A stretch of DNA of 64,000 bases from Merdimonas faecis (lineage in GTDB: Bacteria > Bacillota > Clostridia > Lachnospirales > Lachnospiraceae), in contig NZ_MIEH01000002.1 of the NCBI RefSeq assembly GCF_001754075.1, positions 1 through 64,000 on the forward strand. The letters run 5' to 3'. Shown here piece after piece: positions 55,592 through 63,461 of the stretch; within the stretch, counting starts at the first letter, position 1, and each line of letters begins with the position of its first letter. A program made the position numbers and the translations under genes. The notes below the pieces were generated by a model. The model did not search any database. It saw only the letters and a list, made by a program, of their open reading frames with translations, and had not been told where the DNA came from.

Positions 55592-57199
55592 ATGACCATG
55601 TTTACACCGGAAATGATGGAGTCCGTGAAAAGAGTCGAGGCTACCAGGGCGGAACGTATGAAGACGGAGCCAAGGCGGATGACGGCAGAAGAAAAAGACA
55701 AGCTGCTGAAAGAATTTCACCCGGACTACAGAGAAGAAGCGTTTAAAGAGATCAAGATCGGACCGAATAAAGGACAGAAAGCGCCGGAAGAGCTGGTACA
55801 CCTTCTTCATTCCAACAGCCGTCTGTTAGGCGAAAAGATCGACCTTTCCAAGGTGGACTATGACGTGGATGTGCTGGTCATCGGCGGCGGCGGAGCCGGA
55901 GCATCCGCGGCGATCGAGGCCCATGAGGCGGGAGCAAATGTGATGATCGCAACCAAACTCCGGATCGGAGACGCCAATACCATGATGGCAGAGGGCGGAA
56001 TCCAGGCGGCGGATAAGGAGAATGATTCTCCTGTACAGCATTACCTGGACGCATTCGGCGGCGGACATTTTGCGGCAAGGCCGGAACTTCTAAGAAGACT
56101 TGTCATGGAGGCCCCGGATGCGATACAATGGTTAAATGACTTGGGAGTCATGTTTGATAAGGATGAAAACGGACGGATGGTCACCACCCACGGCGGCGGA
56201 ACATCCAGAAAGCGGATGCATGCCTGCAAGGATTATTCCGGAGCAGAGATCATGCGTACCCTTCGGGACGAGGTGCTGAACCGGAAGATCCCGGTGGCAG
56301 AGTTTACGGCTGCGGTAGAGCTTCTTAAAGATGAGAAAGGGCAGGTGGCAGGAGCCGTTCTTCAGAATGTGGAGACTGACGATTACCTGGTGGCCAGGGC
56401 AAAGACGGTGGTGATCGCTACCGGAGGAGCCGGAAGGATGCATTACCAGGGATTCCCTACCTCCAACCATTATGGGGCGACTGCCGATGGACTGATCCTT
56501 GGATACCGGGCAGGAGCGCCGCTTCTTTACCAGGATACGATCCAGTATCATCCGACGGGCGTTGCATTTCCTTCTCAGATCTTTGGAGCGCTGGTGACAG
56601 AGAAGGTACGTTCTCTGGGAGCACAGCTTGTTAATATTGAAGGCGAGGCATTTATGCATCCTCTGGAGACCAGAGATGTTGCGGCAGCCGGAATCATCCG
56701 TGAGTGTACGGCAAGAGAAAAAGGCGTGACTACACCGCTTGGCAGCGGCGTATGGCTGGATACGCCGATGATCGAGCTTTTAGGCGGGGAAGGAACCATT
56801 GAGAAACGGATCCCGGCCATGCTCAGGATGTATTTAAGATATGACATTGACATGCGTAAGGTTCCGATCCTGGTTTATCCGACCCTGCATTATCAGAATG
56901 GAGGCCTGGAGATTAACGGAGACGGATTTACAAAAGTCATGGATAATCTTCTGGTAGCAGGAGAGGCCGTGGGCGGTATCCACGGAAGAAACCGCCTGAT
57001 GGGCAACTCGCTTCTGGATATCATCGTATTTGGACGCAATGCCGGAAAAGCGGCAGCTGCAAAGGCAAAGGATGTATCTCTTGGAACAATGAACCTGGAT
57101 CATCTTGCCGCTTATGCCGAGGAACTGAAAGAGGCAGGCCTGGATACACACGACGTATCCCCGCTGCTGCTTCCGAAATATGCAAGACACGAGCGGTAA
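55592..57199 (+). CDS. frdA: fumarate reductase flavoprotein subunit
   Basis: The ~535-aa protein has the FAD motif VIGGGGAGASAAIEAHEAG, TMMAEGGIQAA, the substrate-site QYHPTG, the Arg/Asp-rich ETRDVAAAGI and YPTLHYQNGG. These are the capping and active-site elements of SdhA/FrdA. It reduces fumarate to succinate. The likely start is ATG 55592 or 55598 behind GGAGGAGGG. Confusion with L-aspartate oxidase is possible by sequence, but the adjacent FrdB-like gene argues for Frd. Confidence 0.88.
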   Translation: MTMFTPEMMESVKRVEATRAERMKTEPRRMTAEEKDKLLKEFHPDYREEAFKEIKIGPNKGQKAPEELVHLLHSNSRLLGEKIDLSKVDYDVDVLVIGGGGAGASAAIEAHEAGANVMIATKLRIGDANTMMAEGGIQAADKENDSPVQHYLDAFGGGHFAARPELLRRLVMEAPDAIQWLNDLGVMFDKDENGRMVTTHGGGTSRKRMHACKDYSGAEIMRTLRDEVLNRKIPVAEFTAAVELLKDEKGQVAGAVLQNVETDDYLVARAKTVVIATGGAGRMHYQGFPTSNHYGATADGLILGYRAGAPLLYQDTIQYHPTGVAFPSQIFGALVTEKVRSLGAQLVNIEGEAFMHPLETRDVAAAGIIRECTAREKGVTTPLGSGVWLDTPMIELLGGEGTIEKRIPAMLRMYLRYDIDMRKVPILVYPTLHYQNGGLEINGDGFTKVMDNLLVAGEAVGGIHGRNRLMGNSLLDIIVFGRNAGKAAAAKAKDVSLGTMNLDHLAAYAEELKEAGLDTHDVSPLLLPKYARHER

Positions 57200-57214
57200 A
57201 GGAAGAAATGAAGA

Positions 57215-58372
57215 ATGGAAATCATTACATGGTTCCGGGAAAGTGTGATGGGAAATACTCTGATGGTTGTATTTCTGGTAGCGTTTATCGGTTATCTTGT
57301 GGGAAGCATTAAGATCCGCGGGGTAGAGCTTGGAACAGCGGGAGTGCTGCTGGTGGCGCTGGTTTTTGGCCACTTTGGATTTGAGGTGCCTGATCTGGTG
57401 CGGGAGCTGGGACTGATCTGTTTTGTGACATCCGTAGGTTTCATTGCAGGACCGAAATTTTTCCGGAACTTTAAGCTGAACGCAAAATCTTATATTTTGC
57501 TGGGGCTGATCATCATCGTAGCAGGGGCGCTGACAACGGCAGCTATTATTGAGATCGCAGGAGTGCCTTCAGATATCAGTGTGGGCATGATGTCAGGGGC
57601 GCTGACCAGTACACCGGGGCTGGCGGCGGCTATCGATGCTACGGGATCGGCCAATGCATCTGTAGGATATGGGATTGCCTATCCCTTTGGCGTAGTGGGC
57701 GTGGTGCTTTTTGTGCAGCTTGTTCCGAAGTTTTTAAAGACGGATATGGCGGCGGAACGGGCCAGGTTTGAGGCAGCCCAGAATGTGGGTGACGATGCTC
57801 TGAAGAAAAAAGAGAAGCTGTTTATTGTGGATGAGATGGGGCTTTGTTCCTTTGCCTTGGCGATCGTGCTGGGGATCATCCTGGCAAAGATCGTGATCCC
57901 TCTGCCTGGAGGGGCAGAGTTTTCGCTGGGAACTTCCGGCGGACCCCTGATCGCCGGGCTGATCCTGGGACACTTCGGGCATGTGGGAAATATCAGCCTG
58001 CATGTGGAGAAATCTGTGCTGGAGTGCCTGCGGGAGTTTGGGCTTGCCATGTTTCTGATCGGAGCGGGTGTGGAGGCAGGCGCCGGATTTATTGAAATCC
58101 TGAAGGAACAGGGGCTGATCCTGTTTGTTTACGGTGCGCTGATTACCCTGATCCCGATGTTTATCGGATATTTTGTGGCGGTTAAGATGATGAAGTTAAG
58201 TCTGTTCAACACGCTGGGATCTATCTGCGGCGGAATGACCAGCACCCCGGCTCTGGGGACGCTGATCCGTGTGACGGGTACTGACGACGTGGCAAGCGCT
58301 TATGCGGCGACCTATCCGGTAGCGCTGGTATTCGTGGTGCTGTCCTGTCAGTTTATCGGGATATTCCTCTGA
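57215..58372 (+). CDS. AAE-family transporter, probable dicarboxylate exporter
   Basis: The 385-aa membrane protein has two repeated halves, each with a GMMSGALTSTPGLAAA / GSICGGMTSTPALGTL motif, typical of the aspartate-alanine exchanger family (AspT, YidE, SucE). The TrkA_C domains of larger members are absent. In Corynebacterium glutamicum the AAE protein SucE exports succinate. Between frdA and fumarase genes the same job, or fumarate/succinate or aspartate exchange, is likely (inference). Confidence 0.78.
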   Translation: MEIITWFRESVMGNTLMVVFLVAFIGYLVGSIKIRGVELGTAGVLLVALVFGHFGFEVPDLVRELGLICFVTSVGFIAGPKFFRNFKLNAKSYILLGLIIIVAGALTTAAIIEIAGVPSDISVGMMSGALTSTPGLAAAIDATGSANASVGYGIAYPFGVVGVVLFVQLVPKFLKTDMAAERARFEAAQNVGDDALKKKEKLFIVDEMGLCSFALAIVLGIILAKIVIPLPGGAEFSLGTSGGPLIAGLILGHFGHVGNISLHVEKSVLECLREFGLAMFLIGAGVEAGAGFIEILKEQGLILFVYGALITLIPMFIGYFVAVKMMKLSLFNTLGSICGGMTSTPALGTLIRVTGTDDVASAYAATYPVALVFVVLSCQFIGIFL

Positions 58373-58420
58373 TAGCTGGGCCGTGGTGAATGGAGAAGAA
58401 ATCGAAAGGAGTAAATTGCC

Positions 58421-59263
58421 ATGCGTGAGATTAATGTAAGCACGCTGACGGATGTGATCGAAAAGCTTTGTATTGAAGCGAATAATCACTTGCCGTCGGA
58501 TGTGAAATGTGCGATTAAGGATTGCCGTGCCTGTGAGGACGGAGAGATTGCAAAGGGTGTTCTGGACAATATCATAGAAAATTTTGAGATTGCAGATAAT
58601 GAGAATGTTCCGATCTGCCAGGATACAGGAATGGCCTGTGTCTTTCTGGAGATCGGACAGGACGTACACCTGACAGGCGGTGACCTAAGGGAAGCCGTGG
58701 ATGAGGGTGTGCGCCGCGGATACGACAAAGGATATCTGCGCAAATCTGTCGTAAAAGATCCGGTGCGCCGGGGAAATACCGGAGATAACACGCCGGCTAT
58801 GCTCTATACGGAGATTGTTCCGGGCGAGCAGATTAAGGTGACGGTAGGCCCGAAGGGCTTTGGAAGTGAAAATATGAGCCAGATCCGGATGTTTAAACCG
58901 TCTGCGGGACTACAGGGGATCAAAGACTTTATCCTGGAGGCTGTAGAGACAGCCGGACCGAATCCCTGCCCGCCTATGGTGGTGGGAGTCGGCATAGGCG
59001 GAACCTTTGATAAGTGTGCACTTCTTGCAAAAAAAGCTTTGATGAGACCGCTTGATTCTTCCAATCCGGATCCATTCTATGCGGATCTGGAAAGGGAGAT
59101 GCTGGAAAAGATCAATGAGCTGGGCATCGGCCCCCAGGGATTCGGAGGAAAGACGACAGCCATCGGCCTGAATATTGAAACATTGCCGACTCACATTGCA
59201 GGAATGCCCTGTGCGGTGAATATCAACTGTCATGTGACACGCCACAAAACGGAGGTGATATAA
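58421..59263 (+). CDS. class I fumarase alpha subunit (TtdA/FumA-N-like)
   Basis: The 280-aa protein carries ICQDTGMACVFLEIG and NTGDNTPAMLYTEIVPG and the later ANPCPPM-type region (GPNPCPPMVVGVGIGG), marking the 4Fe-4S hydro-lyase N-terminal domain. With the beta subunit it hydrates or dehydrates malate/fumarate; L-tartrate dehydratase is the family alternative, but the operon favours fumarase. ATG 58421 follows AAAGGAG. Confidence 0.88.
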   Translation: MREINVSTLTDVIEKLCIEANNHLPSDVKCAIKDCRACEDGEIAKGVLDNIIENFEIADNENVPICQDTGMACVFLEIGQDVHLTGGDLREAVDEGVRRGYDKGYLRKSVVKDPVRRGNTGDNTPAMLYTEIVPGEQIKVTVGPKGFGSENMSQIRMFKPSAGLQGIKDFILEAVETAGPNPCPPMVVGVGIGGTFDKCALLAKKALMRPLDSSNPDPFYADLEREMLEKINELGIGPQGFGGKTTAIGLNIETLPTHIAGMPCAVNINCHVTRHKTEVI

Positions 59264-59818
59264 ATGGCTAGAAAGATTACCTTACCGCTGACAGAAGAGC
59301 TGGCAAAGACCTTGCATGCAGGCGACCAGGTGCTGCTGACAGGCACTATTTACACATCCAGGGACGCCGGCCATAAGAGAATGTGCGAGGCGCTGGCAAG
59401 GGGGGAAGAGCTTCCCTTTGACCCGACAGATGCAACCATTTATTATGTAGGCCCCACACCGGCGAAGCCGGGGCAGGTCATCGGCAGCGCCGGACCTACC
59501 ACCAGCGGGCGTATGGATGCTTATGCGCCGACCATGATGTCGGTGGGCGCCAGAGGCATGATCGGGAAAGGAGCACGCCTCCCGGAAGTGGTAGACGCCA
59601 TGAAAAAATACAGCGGCGTGTACTTTGGCGCCATCGGCGGCGCTGGCGCGCTGCTGGCCAAGTGCATCAAAAAAGCAGAGCTGATCGCCTATGAAGACCT
59701 GGGCGCAGAAGCCCTGCGGAAATTATATGTGGAAGATATGCCGCTTGTCGTTATCATTGACAGCGAAGGCAATAACCTGTATGAGCAGGGACGGAAAAGA
59801 TATCTGGAGAACAGGTAA
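59264..59818 (+). CDS. class I fumarase beta subunit (TtdB/FumA-C-like)
   Basis: The 184-aa protein shows the C-terminal hydro-lyase domain: GTIYTSRDAGHKRM, YYVGPTPAKPGQVIGSAGPTTSGRMD and GAIGGAGALLAKCIK. It starts at the base following the alpha-subunit stop (GGAGGTGATATAA upstream), so the two are made in equal amounts. Last gene of the redox operon. Confidence 0.9.
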   Translation: MARKITLPLTEELAKTLHAGDQVLLTGTIYTSRDAGHKRMCEALARGEELPFDPTDATIYYVGPTPAKPGQVIGSAGPTTSGRMDAYAPTMMSVGARGMIGKGARLPEVVDAMKKYSGVYFGAIGGAGALLAKCIKKAELIAYEDLGAEALRKLYVEDMPLVVIIDSEGNNLYEQGRKRYLENR

Positions 59819-59822
59819 AATC

Positions 59823-59902
59823 GGGGACGTACACTTTTTGCAAAAGTGTACGTCCCCAATTGCGTTTTGGGGTGTCCCTAATTGCATTTGCCCCTGTCCC
59901 CA
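59823..59902 (+). repeat. REP-like palindromic element, copy A
   Basis: GGGGACGTACACTTTT (59823-59838) pairs perfectly with AAAAGTGTACGTCCCC (59842-59857) around TGC, followed by variants of CCCCAATTGC and TGCCCCTGTCCCCAAATG. It directly follows the fumarase gene and may also end its transcript. A related copy lies at 60601-60680. Confidence 0.8.
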
Positions 59903-59947
59903 AATGAAATATTCTGATGAATTTATAACGGGAAATTGCTTAGTCCG

Positions 59948-60241
59948 ATGGCTTTTATTCGAAAAGGATTTTTGACAAAATTTAAGGTGGAAGAGTTTGA
60001 AGACCAATATATTTATGAACTGGAACGTATAGAACGCTACGGGGCGGACGAGGTTGAAAACATATATATGTTTTATCCGGGGTTCAGGGAAATTAGTGTA
60101 GAAGGCGCCAGGAAGGGCGACAGGCCAAAAGTAGAGCGGACAGTACCATTTCTGTATCATTGGGAAATGGATAAAGACAACGACGCCTATAAGGTGACGA
60201 TAGGAAAAGAGAAATATTATTTTGCGTGGCTCTTTAATTAA
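59948..60241 (+). CDS. hypothetical 97-aa protein
   Basis: A charged frame starting at ATG 59948 (a TTG at 59936 is an alternative), with no convincing ribosome site and no recognised domain (KVEEFEDQYIYELERIERYG). It lies between the two REP-like copies. It may be the tail of an older gene. Confidence 0.4.
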   Translation: MAFIRKGFLTKFKVEEFEDQYIYELERIERYGADEVENIYMFYPGFREISVEGARKGDRPKVERTVPFLYHWEMDKDNDAYKVTIGKEKYYFAWLFN

Positions 60242-60298
60242 GCCATTGAATAGAGGGAAATTGCGGAGTGTCCTGGGGAAAAGGGGGCAGGGATACGA

Positions 60299-60586
60299 AT
60301 GAATTTTTTTGAAAAGATTGTTTTTGCTTCATTAGCGGGAAACATGCTCCTAAGCGCCGGTGTATGGGGATTCTGGATGAATCAGATCCCTATAGTAGCA
60401 TTAAATGAAATATGGCTGATTGTTAATATCCTCTTGATTCCAGCCGGAGTCTTATGGAAAAAGAAAACATGCCGGTTTGAATTAGGGCTGATGACCATAT
60501 TGTTGTCCCTGTTTTGTTTGTGCGGAAATACTTTTCTGCTTTTATTTTCGCTTAGTGTACGGAACGAAAATTTTCATGCATTATAG
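60299..60586 (+). CDS. small membrane protein
   Basis: The 95-aa product has three hydrophobic segments (about residues 8-25, 33-50 and 60-85). ATG 60299 lies behind a weak GGGG purine stretch. No family recognised. With the preceding ORF it is enclosed by REP-like repeats. Confidence 0.45.
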   Translation: MNFFEKIVFASLAGNMLLSAGVWGFWMNQIPIVALNEIWLIVNILLIPAGVLWKKKTCRFELGLMTILLSLFCLCGNTFLLLFSLSVRNENFHAL

Positions 60587-60600
60587 AGAAAATAACAAAA

Positions 60601-60680
60601 GGGGACAGGGGATAATGCAAAAAGGGACATAGACAAACGCAATTGGGGACGTAGACCAAGTGCAAAAGTGTACGTCCCCA
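60601..60680 (+). repeat. REP-like element, copy B
   Basis: GGGGACAGGGGATAATGC, then CGCAATTGGGGACGTAGACC and AAAAGTGTACGTCCCC (60664-60679). The right arm is identical to copy A over 16 bases; the left arm has decayed. It lies ~780 bp from copy A. Confidence 0.7.
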
Positions 60681-60764
60681 TTACGTCAAAACAACTCTTG
60701 CGAAACGTACCGTAACATGATATACTCCTTCTAAAATGATTTGTTTTAGGAGGAGTTTTTTATT

Positions 60765-62102
60765 ATGGACGCAGACCCTGCGGGGACTAGTATTATTTTC
60801 ACATTAGTGCTGTTATTGTTTTTTACCCTGATGAATGCCTACTTTGCGGGAGCAGAGATGGCGGTTGTATCCGTAAACAAGACAAGGATACATACGCTGG
60901 CAGCGGATGGAAACAAGAAAGCGAAATTGATCGAGGGCTTATTTGAAGACTCGACTAAATTTTTGTCTACAATTCAGGTGGCGATCACATTTGCGGGATT
61001 CTATTCCAGTGCATCTGCGGCAGCCGGGCTGGCACCGTATGTGGCGGAGTGGCTGCAGAACTTTGAGATTCCATACAGCAGTGGAATTGCAAGAAACGGC
61101 CTGACCTTGATTTTGATGTTTTTTAATCTGGTGTTTGGCGAACTTGTACCCAAAAGGATCGCACTTCAGAAGGCAGAAGCCTTTTCTATGCTGACGGTCA
61201 TGCCGATCCACTATATTTCGATCGTGCTTTCACCGTTTATCAAACTTCTTTCTGTATCTACAAAAGTGGTATTAAAAGCTTTGCATATGAAGACAGAAGA
61301 CCAGGAGGAGGCCGTAACAGAGGAAGAGATTAAAGCGCTTCTAAAGATGGGAAATGAGACAGGAACCTTTGACGACGAGGAACGGGAGATGATTGATTCC
61401 GTATTTGCATTTGACGATCGGACGGCAAGGGAGCTGATGGTCCCGAGAAGGGATGTGTTTACCCTGGACATAGAAGAGCCTTTTGAAGAGATGATTGATG
61501 AGATTCTGGAGTCCCGGCATTCACGAATTCCGGTATATGAAGAAAATATCGACAATATTATCGGTGTTCTATATGTCAAGGATGTGATGATCGAGCTGAG
61601 AAAATCTCAGACAGCTAAGATGGATATCCGGAGTATGCTTCATAAAGCATTTTTCGTGCCGGAGACCAAGGAGGCGGACGCACTGTTCCGTGAGATGCAG
61701 AAGGCAAGAAAACGAATGGCAATCCTGGTGGATGAGTATGGAGGCTTTTCTGGTATCGTGACCATTGAGGATCTGGTAGAAGAAATCATGGGTGATATTA
61801 ATGAAGAGTATGAAGAAGTTGAGCCGGAGATTGTTAAGCTGGACGAGCAGACCTACCTTCTGGATGGAGGAATGCAGATCTGGGATCTGAATGAGGAACT
61901 GGAGCTTTCTCTGGAAACAGAAAACTATGATACTCTGTCAGGATATCTGACAGAACAGCTGGGATATATCCCAAGCGAAGGCAGCAATGATGTGGTAGAA
62001 ATCAAAGAAGATGGTTTGACCTTTGTGGTAGAGGAGGTAAAGGACAAGCGTATCACCAGGGTACGCCTGCATATTGAACCCCCCGCTGAAGAGGAAGAAT
62101 AA
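60765..62102 (+). CDS. CNNM/CorC-family (hemolysin C-like) membrane protein
   Basis: The 445-aa protein has a DUF21 membrane domain (LVLLLFFTLMNAYFAGAEMAVVSVNKTRI), a CBS pair (ELMVPRRDVFTLDIEEPFEEM ... RMAILVDEYGGFSGIVTIEDLVEEIMGDI) and a C-terminal CorC_HlyC domain. Members regulate or carry out Mg2+/Co2+ efflux. ATG 60765 follows AGGAGG. Confidence 0.93.
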   Translation: MDADPAGTSIIFTLVLLLFFTLMNAYFAGAEMAVVSVNKTRIHTLAADGNKKAKLIEGLFEDSTKFLSTIQVAITFAGFYSSASAAAGLAPYVAEWLQNFEIPYSSGIARNGLTLILMFFNLVFGELVPKRIALQKAEAFSMLTVMPIHYISIVLSPFIKLLSVSTKVVLKALHMKTEDQEEAVTEEEIKALLKMGNETGTFDDEEREMIDSVFAFDDRTARELMVPRRDVFTLDIEEPFEEMIDEILESRHSRIPVYEENIDNIIGVLYVKDVMIELRKSQTAKMDIRSMLHKAFFVPETKEADALFREMQKARKRMAILVDEYGGFSGIVTIEDLVEEIMGDINEEYEEVEPEIVKLDEQTYLLDGGMQIWDLNEELELSLETENYDTLSGYLTEQLGYIPSEGSNDVVEIKEDGLTFVVEEVKDKRITRVRLHIEPPAEEEE

Positions 62103-62116
62103 GAAATAAAACAGAC

Positions 62117-62163
62117 AGCATCTGGCCGTGTGAAATACGAAGGCCAGGTGTTGTTTTCTTTTT
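62117..62163 (+). terminator. intrinsic terminator after the CNNM gene
   Basis: CATCTGGCC pairs with GGCCAGGTG (one G-T pair), then TGTTTTCTTTTTTT. Confidence 0.75.
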
Positions 62164-62228
62164 TTGCCCGTTTTATAATAAAATGAGAGTGCAAAATCAA
62201 CGGATGAAAAAGAAAGGATGAGTGGCCA

Positions 62229-63098
62229 ATGGAATATGAGGGTCAGATCTGCAGGGCTCCTATGGAACGGGCGTCTTTTATGCTGCCAGTGGTGGTTGGG
62301 TGTGCTTATAACCGATGCAAATTTTGTGATCTATTTAAGCATTTAAAATATCGGGAACTTCCTCTTGAACAGATTGAAGAAGAATTAAAGCGTGTCAGGG
62401 ACATTGGCGGAAATCCCAGGAGAGTATTTCTGGGAGACGGCAGTGCATTTACGCTTTCCGTGGAAAAGCTGCTTGCGGTTCTTGATCTTATACATCAGTA
62501 TTTCCCGGGATGTGAGAGTGTCAACATGGATGCAACGGTGAGCAGCATCCTTAATAAAACTCCGAAGGAACTGAAAACTTTATATGAAAACGGGGTGCGC
62601 CATCTGTATATCGGTATTGAGAGCGGGCTTGATGACGTGCTTCGGTTTATGGATAAGGATCATGGCCTTTTGGAAGCGTATGAAGCGGCATCACAGCTGA
62701 ATAGAGCAGGGCTTATTTTTGACGCCCACATTATGACCGGCGTGGCGGGAAAAGGGAGAGGAATAGAAAATGCCAAGGCTCTTGCAGAGTTTTTTAACCG
62801 GACCAGGCCAAAGCATGTTGTGAATTTTTCGATGTTTCTTCACCGGAAACTCGCTTTATACCGGGAGATTCAGGCGGGCAATTTTGCTCCGGCAGACGAA
62901 CTGGAGAATCTGAAAGAAGAACGATACCTGATAGGGCATCTGGAGGCCCAAGATGGAATCATCTACGACGGCTTCCACGATTTTCTGGAATTCCGGGTGC
63001 GGGGACGTCTTCCGGAGGACCGGGAAAAGATGCTTGGAAAACTTGACGGCGTTATAGAAACAAATGTTGGACAGGGGGTATATGCCTATATAGGATAA
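62229..63098 (+). CDS. radical SAM protein
   Basis: The 289-aa protein has an iron-sulfur motif GCAYNRCKFCDLF, i.e. C-X4-C-X2-C rather than the usual C-X3-C-X2-C, as seen in the group with GCSHNKCTFC motifs. SAM-barrel elements follow (RVFLGDGSAFTL, LYIGIESGLDDVL, HIMTGVAGKG). ATG 62229 lies behind AAAGGATG. No partner gene is adjacent and the substrate is unknown. Confidence 0.88.
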   Translation: MEYEGQICRAPMERASFMLPVVVGCAYNRCKFCDLFKHLKYRELPLEQIEEELKRVRDIGGNPRRVFLGDGSAFTLSVEKLLAVLDLIHQYFPGCESVNMDATVSSILNKTPKELKTLYENGVRHLYIGIESGLDDVLRFMDKDHGLLEAYEAASQLNRAGLIFDAHIMTGVAGKGRGIENAKALAEFFNRTRPKHVVNFSMFLHRKLALYREIQAGNFAPADELENLKEERYLIGHLEAQDGIIYDGFHDFLEFRVRGRLPEDREKMLGKLDGVIETNVGQGVYAYIG

Positions 63099-63268
63099 GA
63101 AGGATAAAAAGAAGGATAAGAAGAAATTAAAAAAATTAGCACTCAATACTTGTTATCGCAGTGTGGCTTTTGTCTAACTTCATAGAGTGCCGTAAGTGCC
63201 TATTTATGGGTGTTTCTCGGATTTTATGATTTTATCTCAACTCGTCAGAAATCGTCATTTTATAAAAA

Positions 63269-63291
63269 ATTGGTGTCAAAATTGGTGTCAA
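63269..63291 (+). repeat. tandem ATTGGTGTCAA repeats, possible element end
   Basis: ATTGGTGTCAA occurs at 63269-63279 and 63281-63291 in an otherwise gene-free 363-bp stretch (63099-63461). It separates ordinary chromosomal genes from an adhesin typical of integrative conjugative elements. Such repeats are common near tyrosine-recombinase attachment sites; no integrase is in view. Confidence 0.35.
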
Positions 63292-63368
63292 TCAGCAGAG
63301 AGATACCTTTTCTTGTTACAGTATATCAGTATCACAAATTGTAAAATTGAATATCGCAAGTAGATTAT

Positions 63369-63428
63369 GGAACGCCGATATTAACGTTCCTTTTCTATTT
63401 CCAGCCGTTCAGAAATGGACGGCTTTTT
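63369..63428 (+). terminator. two successive hairpins with T runs before the adhesin gene
   Basis: GGAACG (63369-63374) with CGTTCC (63385-63390) followed by TTTTC, and AGCCGT (63403-63408) with ACGGCT (63419-63424) followed by TTTTTC. They lie immediately before the ribosome site GAAAGGAG, so they either insulate the adhesin from upstream transcription or act as leader attenuators. Confidence 0.6.
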
Positions 63429-63461
63429 CTATATCCAAACGAAAGGAGAATTTTAAAAGCT

